Shown here: piece by piece, positions 8,499-16,683 of the stretch
Layout: each line of letters opens with the position of its first letter
Position numbering within the stretch: position 1 is the stretch's first letter
From: an uncultured Anaerobiospirillum sp.
GTDB lineage: Bacteria > Pseudomonadota > Gammaproteobacteria > Enterobacterales > Succinivibrionaceae
DNA length: 44,053 nt
Reading direction: 5' to 3'
Assembly (NCBI GenBank): GCA_944389615.1
Contig: CALXNA010000029.1
Coordinates: 1-44,053 of the forward strand
Made by a program: the position numbers and the translations under genes
Notes under the pieces: generated by a model
What the model was told of the DNA's origin: nothing
The model's database searches: none
What the model saw: only the letters and a program-made list of their open reading frames with translations

Positions 8499-11291
8499 CT
8501 ACGGTACGTCCTTGACGCCTTGCGGCCCCCAGACGCGCACCTTGGTCGGCGTCCGCGTGCGCTCGCCTGAACGGCCTGCGCGGCCTTGCGGCCGCTCGCC
8601 ACGGCGCTCCGTGCGCTCAAAGCGCCCGCCCCGATGTTCATCGTGATAACCACCCCGGTGCTCATCGCGATAACCACCCCGGCGCTCATCGCGATAACCA
8701 CCCCGGTGCTCATCGCGACGCTCATCACGATAGCCCTCACGACGCTCAGCGCGATAACCGCCGCGGCGCTCGTCAGAGCGCCCATAACGGTGCTCGCTCC
8801 CATAACGGTGCTCGCTCTCGTGACGGTGCTCGCCCCCGTGACGCCACTCAGCCCCAGCGTGAGCGCTATGGCGATGCTCGGAGCCCTGACGGCGCTCGTC
8901 GGCACTGCGCTCGTAAGGAGTGTGCTCGCCTGCGGCGGCAGCGCGGCTGCCCTTAAAGGTAAAGCGCTCGGAACGGTCTAAGTCGCGGGCCCAGCGTGGG
9001 CGCGCGGTGTTGGTAACTAAGGCCTCCGGCTCCTTGGTCTGCTGGGCCTTGTTGTAGGTAAACTTAAAGCAGGTGTGCAGCTTCGGGTCGCGCTTGAAGT
9101 CTGGGTCGTAGCTTTGGGCGGTGATGTTCTCAATGCTAAAGCCATAGGCCTCAAGGCCCTCATCTAACTTGAAGTTGCGCTTGTTGGTGCAGAAGATCAC
9201 GATGCCACCATCGTTTAAGTGGCGCGTTACGTTGCCCAGAAGCTGCAGGTGATCGCGCTGAACATCAAAGCTCTTCTCCATGCGCTTGGAGTTTGAGAAG
9301 GTCGGCGGATCGATGTAGATGAGGTCATAGCGCGCGCCTTGGTCACACGAGAGATAGGCCAAGCAGTCAGCCTGCTTGAAGTGATGGACGCTGGCAGCAC
9401 TCTCAACATCAAGGCCGTTTAACTTGAAGTTATCTTGGCCCCAATCCAGATAGGTACGGCTCATATCCACCGAGGTGGTTGAAGTCGCGCCGCCTTGGGC
9501 TGCAGCCACCGAGGCAGTGCAGGTATAAGCAAAGAGGTTTAAGAAGCTCTTACCTGAGGCCAGCTGCGCAATGATGCGGCGCAGCGGGCGGGCATCCAAG
9601 AATAGGCCGGTGTCCAGATAGTCGTAGAGGTTAACTTGGAACTTCAAGTCGCCCTCATAGACCGTCATGGTGGTACCGGTCGCATCCTCGCGCTTTTGGT
9701 ACTGGGCATCGCCCTTTTGGCGCTCACGGCTCTTGACGATGACCTCACTGCCGCGCGCGCCGGTGACCTCGATGGTCGCGGCGATCAAGTCGAGCAGGCG
9801 GCGCTGCGCCACTTGAGCCTTGATGGTGCTCGGAGCTTGGTACTCTTGGATGACGTAGTACTCGTTGTAGCGATCGATCGCGGCATTGTACTCAGGCAAA
9901 TCTGCATCATAGACACGGTAGGCCGAGACCTGTGCGCGCTGCGCCCACTTGCCCAAGTTCTTTAAGTTCTTGCGCAAGCGATTGGCAAAGTCCGGCGCCA
10001 GCTGCGGCGCTGCAGGAGCCGCAGGCGCAGCACTAGTCTGAGCCGCGGAAGCCTGCGCCGCCGCGGCAGAAGCCTCATCTTGGCGTTGCAGCGCGGCCTT
10101 CACCTCAGCGCCGACCGCCTCGTCACGCGCCACTCCAAGCTTGAAAACGCGCAGCTGGCAATCAAGGGCGCCGTTGTAGAGGCGATAGGTCTTAGGCCCT
10201 GCCAGACGCAAGCATGACAAGAGCTCCGGGGAGCTTGAGATAATGCCCGCAGTGCCGCCCGGGAAGAGAGTGCGCAGCTTATAGCCTAAAGTGGTGTAGA
10301 GCTCGATCAACTCATTGAAGTTGCCCATACGCTCGCCATAAGGCGGGTTGGTGACGACCACGCACGGGAAGTTATTGAGGTCAGCGCATGGGTTGAAGAG
10401 GTGATGCAACTCGCCTTGCTCGACCGTAATCAAGTCGGCAAAGCCTGCTGCCTCGATGTTGTGGCGGGCACGGGCCACCGCCTGCGCATCCGCATCAAAG
10501 CCATAGAGCTTGATGCCTGAGGCTAAGGCGCGGGCCTTACCGGTGGCGGCCTTCTCCTTGGCCTCAGCTAAGATGGCCTCCCACGCGGCGGCATCAAAGC
10601 CCTTTAAGTGCATGAAACCGTAATCGCGGCGCATCAGGCCCGGCGCGGTATCGGTGGCGATAGTAGCGGCCTCTAAAAGCAAGGTCGCGGCACCGCACAT
10701 TGGGTCGACGAAGTTTTGCTCAACGCCGTTAAAGCCCGAGCGCACCACCAAGGCTGCAGCGAGATTCTCCTTTAACGGGGCGGTGCCGGTGACGCGGTGA
10801 TACTCACGCCAGAACTGGGCGGAGCCGGAGAGATCAAGGCCGAGCGCGACCTCGCCCTTCTTTAAGGTCGCGATGACGCGCACATCCGGGTTATGGCGCT
10901 CGACATTAGGACGCGCATGGCCGCTCTCAACGAAGCGATCGCACAGAGCGTCCTTGACGCGCAGCGCGCCGTACTGGGTATTGCGAATGCTATTGTTTTG
11001 GCCATTGAAGGTCACCGCAATGGTCTTGGCGCTATCGAAGTATTGCTCATAGGCCACGCCCTTGGCGCCCAAGTATAGGTCGGTGTCATCTTCGCAGTTG
11101 AAGGTGACCAAGGTCATGATGACCCGAGAGGCAAAGCGGCTGTACAGGCAGACGCGCATCGCAAGCGCCATGTCACCTGAGAACGAGACACCGGCTACGG
11201 TTTCCTTAACCGCGGAGGCGCCGAGCACCCCTAACTCGTTAAATAAAAGATTCTCCAGTCCTTTAGGACAGGTGGCAAAGAACTTCTGCAT
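8499..11291 (-). CDS. rlmL: 23S rRNA methyltransferase RlmKL (m2G2445/m7G2069) with extended RG-rich tail
   Basis: A bifunctional enzyme that methylates 23S rRNA. An N-terminal THUMP-type region starts at MQKFFATCPKGLENLL. The RlmL methyltransferase carries VTNPPYGERMG and the RlmK methyltransferase carries IYIDPPTFSNSKRM. At 930 residues it is about 230 longer than E. coli RlmKL (702). The excess is an Ala-rich linker (AAAAQASAAQTSAAPAAPAAPQ region) and a C-terminal tail of about 140 residues made of repeats such as RGGYRDE and SEHRYG, with abundant Arg, Gly, His, Glu and Asp, presumably disordered and RNA-binding. The start at 11291 is chosen over an upstream ATG because the family begins here and GAGG precedes it. 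The gene has its own promoter. Confidence 0.95.
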   Translation of the reverse strand: MQKFFATCPKGLENLLFNELGVLGASAVKETVAGVSFSGDMALAMRVCLYSRFASRVIMTLVTFNCEDDTDLYLGAKGVAYEQYFDSAKTIAVTFNGQNNSIRNTQYGALRVKDALCDRFVESGHARPNVERHNPDVRVIATLKKGEVALGLDLSGSAQFWREYHRVTGTAPLKENLAAALVVRSGFNGVEQNFVDPMCGAATLLLEAATIATDTAPGLMRRDYGFMHLKGFDAAAWEAILAEAKEKAATGKARALASGIKLYGFDADAQAVARARHNIEAAGFADLITVEQGELHHLFNPCADLNNFPCVVVTNPPYGERMGNFNELIELYTTLGYKLRTLFPGGTAGIISSSPELLSCLRLAGPKTYRLYNGALDCQLRVFKLGVARDEAVGAEVKAALQRQDEASAAAAQASAAQTSAAPAAPAAPQLAPDFANRLRKNLKNLGKWAQRAQVSAYRVYDADLPEYNAAIDRYNEYYVIQEYQAPSTIKAQVAQRRLLDLIAATIEVTGARGSEVIVKSRERQKGDAQYQKREDATGTTMTVYEGDLKFQVNLYDYLDTGLFLDARPLRRIIAQLASGKSFLNLFAYTCTASVAAAQGGATSTTSVDMSRTYLDWGQDNFKLNGLDVESAASVHHFKQADCLAYLSCDQGARYDLIYIDPPTFSNSKRMEKSFDVQRDHLQLLGNVTRHLNDGGIVIFCTNKRNFKLDEGLEAYGFSIENITAQSYDPDFKRDPKLHTCFKFTYNKAQQTKEPEALVTNTARPRWARDLDRSERFTFKGSRAAAAGEHTPYERSADERRQGSEHRHSAHAGAEWRHGGEHRHESEHRYGSEHRYGRSDERRGGYRAERREGYRDERRDEHRGGYRDERRGGYRDEHRGGYHDEHRGGRFERTERRGERPQGRAGRSGERTRTPTKVRVWGPQGVKDVP
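8630..8845. repeat. In-frame tandem repeats encoding the RlmKL tail
   Basis: Two repeat families lie back to back in the 3' part of rlmL. One has a 24-bp unit containing GATAACCACCCCGG followed by YGCTCATCG (about 8640-8725, then decaying copies to 8770). The other has an 18-bp unit containing CATAACGGTGCTCGCTC (about 8785-8840). All units are multiples of three, so expansion or contraction keeps the frame. Confidence 0.8.
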
Positions 11292-11321
11292 GTACAAGCC
11301 TCTTAGTAAAACCCGGCGCCT

Positions 11322-11350
11322 ATTATAGCGGCCCTCAGGCCAAAACTTAA
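11322..11350 (-). promoter_or_regulatory. Sigma70-type promoter of rlmL
   Basis: On the minus strand a perfect TATAAT (11322-11327) lies 17 bp downstream of TTAAGT (11345-11350), about 30 nt before the rlmL start. The -10 is consensus and the -35 is weak. Confidence 0.65.
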
Positions 11351-11396
11351 CCCGCCGCGCACTCATATGCGCTTTGCGCCGCCGCGCCCGCTCCAC

Positions 11397-11615
11397 TCAG
11401 CCCCAGGCCCAAACGCGCCATCTCCCCCAAACACCGCGTAGCCCCAAGGTCACTTAGGGCTCGAAAGTAGAGACTGCTCACCCGCTGCTGCCCGTCCTCA
11501 GCGCCCGCCCCGACCTCAGTGCGTCCCTGTTCCGCCTCTTCGACCCCGTTGCGGGCTGAAAACTGCCGTGTTATACCCGCAGCGCAGGCCCTGCCACCTT
11601 ATCTGCGTCGTCCAC
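11397..11615. other. Spacer between divergent rlmL and the methyltransferase module
   Basis: About 220 nt of C-rich sequence. I see no open frame with coding features, RNA gene or clear terminator. It separates the rlmL promoter from the promoter/leader block of the methyltransferase. Confidence 0.4.
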
Positions 11616-11685
11616 TTACTAAGCAAGCCAGAAAAGGCCCATAAAAAAAAATGCTATATTTGATACGTGTAAATTGCTAGTATCA
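11616..11685 (+). promoter_or_regulatory. Promoter block, copy 1 (extended -10)
   Basis: A stretch of about 60 bp (11616-11676) that recurs almost identically at 13205-13266. It contains CCAGAAAAGGCCC, a run of nine A, and TGCTATATT, which reads as an extended -10 element (TATATT at 11655-11660). No convincing -35 is present. A perfect inverted repeat TGATAC / GTATCA (11661-11666, 11680-11685) overlaps the expected transcription start and could be an operator. Confidence 0.6.
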
Positions 11686-11831
11686 TCCGTCGTGTCGGGT
11701 TCTTTGGCAGTAGGTATCTCGACGAAGGTCGTAGCAATTCAGTCCTGAAGGGCTGCTTGACCCAGCTGTAAGGCGCATCAATCAGCGCTCTTTGGTCTCG
11801 TGTCAACCGCCCAAAGCAATCGAGTATACCT
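11667..11831 (+). promoter_or_regulatory. Structured 5' leader of the methyltransferase gene
   Basis: From the predicted start to the ATG there are about 165 nt, long for a simple leader. AATTGCTA (11672-11679) can pair with TAGCAATT (11732-11739), enclosing a CGTCG / CGACG helix (11688-11692, 11720-11724). The sequence around CTTTGGCAGTAGGT is also partly conserved in the second copy (CTTTAGCAGTTTGGT). A cis-acting RNA is possible, but no known riboswitch class is recognised. Confidence 0.4.
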
Positions 11832-13091
11832 ATGAATCAAGCTAACTCCAGCTCCATCACCTACGAAGAGCTCAATTGCTGCCCGCTGTGCGGCAGCAAG
11901 CAATTTACCGTCCTGCCCGCGCGCCGTGAGATGCTTCAAGCTACCCCGCTGCGCCGCGATGAGTTGCAGCAAAACGCCGTCATTACGTTTACCCCGGCGC
12001 TGTGCGAGGACTGCGGCCTTGTCTTCAACGCCACTGGCCTCAGCGCCCACAGCCGTGATGTCCTATTCTCCAACTACAAGTTCATCCGTCCCAGCACCGG
12101 CATGGGCTCCGGCAACTATCAGACCTACATCGACACCGTCAAAGAGTTACTCAAGCCTTATGGCCCCGAGGCCGCCATCTTGGAAATCGGAGGCTACGAC
12201 GGCTATCTGCTGCAAGTACTGGCACGAGCGGGCTATCGTGACTTAACCTTGATCGATCCCTCAGCCCAGACCGACTACATCGCGCCCGAACTCAAAATCA
12301 AGGTGGAGACTGCTTTCTTTGGCCGCAAGAGTGCCGACCGCTATGCGGCGCACTTTGACTTAATCGCCAGCAAGGACACGATCAACGCTGTGCCGCAGCT
12401 CACCGACTTCATCGCAGGCTTAGTGCTCTGCCTCAAGCCCGGCGGCACCTTGGTGCTGACTTCGGTAGAGCCTATCAACATGCACGCCATGCAGTACACC
12501 CGCGTCGGGCGCAATGCCTACGCCTACATCGCTCATGCCTATGGTCTTGAGCTGGTGGACTACTTCAAGCGCCCCGAGAACTCTTATGGCATCGCAATCT
12601 TCCGCAAGAGCGCGCAACCATCAGCCGCCTTTCCTGACGCGGCCTTCCACGCCGAGCAAGAGCACTGGCGCCCTCTCCTCAACCAGACCTCAGCCCTCCC
12701 GCGCGCCGCGCTCCAAGAATTAGAGCACAAGGTGCAAACTACGCTCACAAGCGAGCTGCCGATCATTGTCTATGGTACTGGCTATGCGGCCTTCCAGCTC
12801 TTAGACAGCTTAAGCCCCGCAACCCAAGCACAGCTATTTGCCGGGAATGATGATGGCCTAATCGCCACCTGTCCGCGCCTCATCTTGGTCAATTCGAGCC
12901 CCGAGCAAGACGGCTGCTACTTCTTGCTGCCTAACGGCAAGCACCTTGAAGTGCACTACGCCCTTAAGGCTCTGCCGCATCAGAACGCCTCATTGCTCAT
13001 CATCGGCGCACAAAACCATTATTTCCAGCAGGAAATCAAGGACAAGCTCACCGGCCTTGAGTGCCATTACGCCGATAGCTTTGCGCTTTAA
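11832..13091 (+). CDS. Zinc-binding SAM-dependent C-methyltransferase (Methyltransf_13/14 type)
   Basis: A 419-residue protein with the three-part layout of sugar/natural-product C-methyltransferases such as TylC3/NovU. An N-terminal zinc site (CPLCGS near residue 18, CEDCG near 58) is followed by a Rossmann SAM-binding domain with motif I ILEIGGYDGYLLQVLA and post-motif LCLKPGGTLVLTS. The C-terminal domain begins PIIVYGTGYAAFQLL. Its acceptor is unknown, and no dTDP-sugar genes lie nearby. It is a close paralogue of residues 437-856 of the next gene, with strong similarity at DNA level. No strong ribosome-binding site precedes the start. It probably acts with the ATP-grasp fusion protein downstream. 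Confidence 0.8.
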   Translation: MNQANSSSITYEELNCCPLCGSKQFTVLPARREMLQATPLRRDELQQNAVITFTPALCEDCGLVFNATGLSAHSRDVLFSNYKFIRPSTGMGSGNYQTYIDTVKELLKPYGPEAAILEIGGYDGYLLQVLARAGYRDLTLIDPSAQTDYIAPELKIKVETAFFGRKSADRYAAHFDLIASKDTINAVPQLTDFIAGLVLCLKPGGTLVLTSVEPINMHAMQYTRVGRNAYAYIAHAYGLELVDYFKRPENSYGIAIFRKSAQPSAAFPDAAFHAEQEHWRPLLNQTSALPRAALQELEHKVQTTLTSELPIIVYGTGYAAFQLLDSLSPATQAQLFAGNDDGLIATCPRLILVNSSPEQDGCYFLLPNGKHLEVHYALKALPHQNASLLIIGAQNHYFQQEIKDKLTGLECHYADSFAL

Positions 13092-13204
13092 CGCGCCTGC
13101 CGTGGCGCAGCGCCCCCTCACGCCCTGCGCCACGATCAAGTGGATCAGGCTCAGAGTCAACTGCCCTATGAGCCCGCCGCACTGACCCTACCCACGCCGC
13201 GCAA
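13092..13204. other. Spacer between the two methyltransferase modules
   Basis: About 110 nt with no open frame of interest and no clear terminator after the first methyltransferase. It is not shared with the region upstream of copy 1, so it marks the boundary of the duplicated block. Confidence 0.4.
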
Positions 13205-13266
13205 TTACTAAGCAAGCCAGAAAAGGCCCATAAAAAAAAAATGCTATATTTGATACGCGTACACTG
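13205..13266 (+). promoter_or_regulatory. Promoter block, copy 2
   Basis: A near-identical repeat of 11616-11676, with ten instead of nine A in the homopolymer and TATATT at 13245-13250. It sits upstream of the fusion gene and implies that both genes share a regulator. The leader that follows (to 13392) diverges but keeps TAGCA / TGCTA pairing potential and the CTTTAGCAGT motif. Confidence 0.6.
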
Positions 13267-13392
13267 TTAGCATCCCCATCATTGCGGGCGCTTTAGCAGT
13301 TTGGTGCTACCGCGGAGGCTCTCCAGCTTAAGGCCCGATGTCCACACAGCTCAGCTCGGCCAACTGAGCTTCGTACCACGCACCTGTTTTCG

Positions 13393-15963
13393 ATGCGAGC
13401 TGATGCTATGCAACTTTCTCCACAAACTGATACCGCGCCAACCAATCACTCCGCCGTGGTGTTGATCTTGGGCGTTGGTCTGGGCTCAGAACCCTTTATC
13501 ACCGAACTCTTGGCCCAAGGCGTAACCGTAGTAGCGTTCGACAAAACACCCCAGCTCTCGCCCGAGCTTCTTGCCTCAGATCTGAGCCACAACCTCATCG
13601 TCCTACCCCACGATTTCTCAGATCGCGCTGCGGTCGATGCGGCTGTTGCCACCTATCATGTGACCCATACCTTGGCCCTGCCCGTGGGGCGCGCCTTGAT
13701 GTTCCTAGGGCAGATCAACGAGCGCTATAACTTCTTAGGCCCACGCACTGCCGCCATCGACCGGTGCACCGATAAGCACAAGTTCCATCAACTGCTCACG
13801 GAGCATAACTTACCAGCCGCGCGCTACATCGCGCTGCCCCCGCGCGCTGAGTCTTTGAGCCTCACGCCTGCGGAATTGAGCCAAGCTGAGCAACTGGGCT
13901 TTCCGCTGGTGGTCAAACCAGCTATGGGCTCAGGCTCGCAGGGCGTGCGCTACTGTCAAAGCAGCGCTGAGCTGGCCCACTATCAAGTGCCCGAGCGCTT
14001 TGCCTCCGGCGAGCTCTTGCTTGAGCAAGCGCTCGTCGGCACGGAGTACTCAACCAACTTCTTCATCGACGCCCACGGCACCATCCACATGCTGGGACTA
14101 TATGCCAAGGAGCTCAGCCCGCATCCCTTTCGGCAAGAAGTGGCCTACTTCGTAGGCGACTATCGCAAGGCCTTTACCGACATTGAGCCCGTCATCACGC
14201 GTCTCGTCGCGGCTTTGGGCCCAGACTGCCACAACTCCTTTGTTCAGTGCGATGCCATTGTGACCGCCGAGCATCAAACCTACTTGGTGGATGTATCGCT
14301 CCGCCTCGCAGGCAATGCGGTCTTCTTGCTCGAGCAGCGCTACGGTATCAACCCAATCACGCTGTTTGTGCGCCATATCCTCAATCACGAGCCGTTACCA
14401 CAAGCCCAGTTCCCGCTACCCACAACCGCTGCAGCATTGCGCTTCTTAAGCTTCAGCTCACCTGCGATCGTGCAAGGCTTCGCCTCGCAGCTCAGCGCCG
14501 CCGAGCAGCAGCATTTGGTCTTAGAGCACAACCACCTCAAAGCGGGCGACGCCGTGGGCCCGATGAGTGATGGCACCGGCATCAAGCGTGGCTTGGTACT
14601 GGTCGAACACTCTGATCTGAGCACAGCCAACTTCATCAGCCAGCGCTACTTAGACTCCTTTGAGCTAAAAGTCGCAAGCCATTCCTCTCGAGACTCCATT
14701 ATGGGACAAACTACCTCAAACCCTATCACCTACGAAGACTTCACCTGCTGCCCGTTGTGCGGCAGCAAGCACTTTACCGTCCTGCCTGCGCGCCGCGAGA
14801 TGCTCCAAGCTACTCCGCTGCGCCGCGACGAGTTGCAACAAAACGCCGTCATTACGTTTACCCCGGCCCTGTGTGAGGACTGCGGCATCGTCTTCAACGC
14901 CACGGGCCTCAGCGCCCACAGCCGCGATGTGCTCTACTCCAACTACAAGTTCATCCGTCCCAGCACCGGCATGGGCGCCGCCAACTACCAGACCTACATC
15001 GATACCGTGACCACACAGCTCGCGCCTTACGGCGCTGCTGCCGCCATCGTGGAGATTGGTGGCTACGACGGCTATCTGCTACAAGTGCTGGCCCGCGCAG
15101 GCTATCGTGACTTAACCTTGATCGATCCCTCGGCTCAGACCGATTGCATCGCCCCGGAGCTTAACATCAAGGTGGAGTCTGACTTCTTTGGCCGCAAGAG
15201 CGCTGAGCGCTATGCGGCGCACTTTGACGTCATCGCCTGCAAGGACACCATCAACATGGTGCCGCAGCTTAACGATTTCATCGAGGGCTTGGTACTCTGC
15301 CTCAAGCCGGGCGGCACCATGGTGCTGACCTCAGTTGAGCCCAACAGCATGCATGCGCTGCAATACACGCGTTTGGGCCGCAATGCCTACGCCTACATCG
15401 CGCATGCCTACGGCCTTGAGCTCGTCAACTACTTCAAGCGCCCTGAGAACACCTACGGCGTCGCCATCTTCCGCAAGCCCACGCAGCCGTCAACGAGCCC
15501 TTGGCCTGACAGCGCTTTCAGCGCCGAGCAAGAGCGCTGGCGCCCGCTCCTTTCGCAGCCATCAGCGCTTCCGGCCGCCGCAGTATCAGCTTTAGAGCAC
15601 AAGGTGCAAACGGCGCTCACAAGCGAGCTGCCGATCATCGTCTACGGTACCGGATTTGCCGCCTTCCAGCTTCTGGACAGCTTAAGCCCTGAAACCCAAG
15701 CACAGCTATTTGCAGGGAATGATGATGGCCTGATCGCCACCTGTCCGCGCCTCATCTTGGTCAACTCTAGCCCTGAGCAAGAAGGCTGTTACTTCTTGCT
15801 GCCTAACGGCAAGCACCTTGAAGTGCATTACGCCGCAAAAGCGCTGGTAAACCAGCACGCGTCCTTGCTCATCATCGGCGCGCAAAACCCTTACTTCCAG
15901 CAGGAAATCAAGGACATCCTCTCCGGCCTCTCCTGCCACTACGACGACAGCTTTGCGCTGTAG
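13393..15963 (+). CDS. ATP-grasp / C-methyltransferase fusion protein
   Basis: 856 residues. Residues 20-420 are a pre-ATP-grasp plus ATP-grasp ligase: VVLILGVGLGSEPF, TDKHKFHQLL, the ATP-binding lysine in LVVKPAMGSGSQGV, and YLVDVSLRLAGN at the usual Mg-ligand site. There the common ExNxR reads DVSLR, so metal binding may be altered. Residues 437-856 are a full zinc-type C-methyltransferase nearly the same as the preceding gene. M437 (14701) aligns with that protein's Met1, so the fusion joined an ATP-grasp gene in frame to a complete methyltransferase, start codon included. ATP-grasp enzymes usually form amide or thioester bonds on carboxylates, which suggests a small-molecule or peptide pathway. 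The start is uncertain: ATG 13393 or 13408. Confidence 0.8.
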   Translation: MRADAMQLSPQTDTAPTNHSAVVLILGVGLGSEPFITELLAQGVTVVAFDKTPQLSPELLASDLSHNLIVLPHDFSDRAAVDAAVATYHVTHTLALPVGRALMFLGQINERYNFLGPRTAAIDRCTDKHKFHQLLTEHNLPAARYIALPPRAESLSLTPAELSQAEQLGFPLVVKPAMGSGSQGVRYCQSSAELAHYQVPERFASGELLLEQALVGTEYSTNFFIDAHGTIHMLGLYAKELSPHPFRQEVAYFVGDYRKAFTDIEPVITRLVAALGPDCHNSFVQCDAIVTAEHQTYLVDVSLRLAGNAVFLLEQRYGINPITLFVRHILNHEPLPQAQFPLPTTAAALRFLSFSSPAIVQGFASQLSAAEQQHLVLEHNHLKAGDAVGPMSDGTGIKRGLVLVEHSDLSTANFISQRYLDSFELKVASHSSRDSIMGQTTSNPITYEDFTCCPLCGSKHFTVLPARREMLQATPLRRDELQQNAVITFTPALCEDCGIVFNATGLSAHSRDVLYSNYKFIRPSTGMGAANYQTYIDTVTTQLAPYGAAAAIVEIGGYDGYLLQVLARAGYRDLTLIDPSAQTDCIAPELNIKVESDFFGRKSAERYAAHFDVIACKDTINMVPQLNDFIEGLVLCLKPGGTMVLTSVEPNSMHALQYTRLGRNAYAYIAHAYGLELVNYFKRPENTYGVAIFRKPTQPSTSPWPDSAFSAEQERWRPLLSQPSALPAAAVSALEHKVQTALTSELPIIVYGTGFAAFQLLDSLSPETQAQLFAGNDDGLIATCPRLILVNSSPEQEGCYFLLPNGKHLEVHYAAKALVNQHASLLIIGAQNPYFQQEIKDILSGLSCHYDDSFAL
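14701..15963 (+). repeat. Duplicated methyltransferase segment (partner of 11832-13091)
   Basis: The DNA from about 14730 to 15963 is a direct repeat of about 11860-13091, with long identical blocks such as the region coding AQLFAGNDDGLIATCPRLILVNSSPEQ. Such long direct repeats can recombine and delete the intervening ATP-grasp region or fuse the two genes. Confidence 0.85.
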
Positions 15964-15980
15964 CTCGCAGCGCCCGCTCC

Positions 15981-16014
15981 GCGTCCGCCCAGCCTGCGGG
16001 CTGGGCGCGGACGC
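15981..16014. terminator. Strong GC hairpin between convergent genes
   Basis: The left arm 15981-15994 pairs with 15999-16014 (GCGTCCG + CCCAGCC against GGCTGGGCG + CGGACGC), leaving a TGCG loop and a 2-nt bulge. It lies 18 nt after the fusion gene stop and before the end of the convergent HD gene. There is no T run, so it may stabilise 3' ends rather than act as a classic terminator. Confidence 0.5.
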
Positions 16015-16051
16015 GGCTGGGCGCCATTGTGGGGCTGGGCGCAGAGGCGCA

Positions 16052-16603
16052 CTAAAACTTGATTGGCCAGTAATCAGCCCACAAGGAGCGGGCGTACTCG
16101 TAGAGGCCGCGCGCGGCCTCGGTACGCAGGTAGCCGCGGTCGAGATCAAAGGGCCCTAAGCGGAAGCGGTCTAAGGCGTCGGCATCCTTAAAGATCTGAT
16201 AGAGCAAGGGCCCCTGTGGCAGCGCTTGGAGCGCGGCTTGGCCTAAGACGTCATCATGGTCGTGAAAGGCCATGATGAAGTAAGCGCGCAGGTCGCACTC
16301 CCAGTCATGCTCTTGGCAATACTCGCGATAGTAGTCCGCACCGCGCAGACCATGGCCCACATCGAACATGTCGTCGTGGCGCCGCGCGTCATGGAATACG
16401 GAGGCTAAGGCCAGTGCGTTGCAGTCCTGCGCCGAAAGTCCCATCTGCTGGGCGATCATGAGGGCAAAACCCAAGACCCGGGCGCAATGATCCTTGGTGT
16501 GGGCATCGCTGTCTTGCAGCGCGAAGCTGACCTCCTTATCCAAGAAGACGCACCACTGCTCATAGGTCTCCTGCAGCGGCGCTGGGAGCGTAAGGTACGG
16601 CAT
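16052..16603 (-). CDS. HD-domain metal-dependent phosphohydrolase
   Basis: 183 residues with the HD signature: H..RV near residue 39, the metal-binding doublet FHDARRHDD near 70, a further H in DVGHGL, AFHDHDD near 115, and the terminal D in FKDADALDRF. Such small HD proteins hydrolyse nucleotides or other phosphomonoesters; the substrate cannot be inferred. The start is supported by AAGGAG six nt upstream. It lies 80 nt downstream of pdxB on the same strand, so the two may be cotranscribed. Confidence 0.82.
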   Translation of the reverse strand: MPYLTLPAPLQETYEQWCVFLDKEVSFALQDSDAHTKDHCARVLGFALMIAQQMGLSAQDCNALALASVFHDARRHDDMFDVGHGLRGADYYREYCQEHDWECDLRAYFIMAFHDHDDVLGQAALQALPQGPLLYQIFKDADALDRFRLGPFDLDRGYLRTEAARGLYEYARSLWADYWPIKF

Positions 16604-16683
16604 TTACTCTCCTTGCTCACGGTGCGGATAGACTGCCCAGCCCGCGGTGCTCGCTGGCAGTTTAGTCATGGTGCACGCTCCGG

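Noticed and set aside
8638..8845. Possible CRISPR array
   Set aside because: The units are adjacent with no unique spacers, lie in frame within rlmL and encode RGGYRDE-type peptides.
8586..8981. + strand frame over the rlmL tail rich in Thr, Pro, Ala and Leu
   Set aside because: It is the mirror of the RG-coding tandem repeats, which stay open in several frames because of their composition.
11667..11831. Leader as a known SAM or other riboswitch
   Set aside because: Pairing is present, but none of the conserved cores that I know was found, so no class was assigned.
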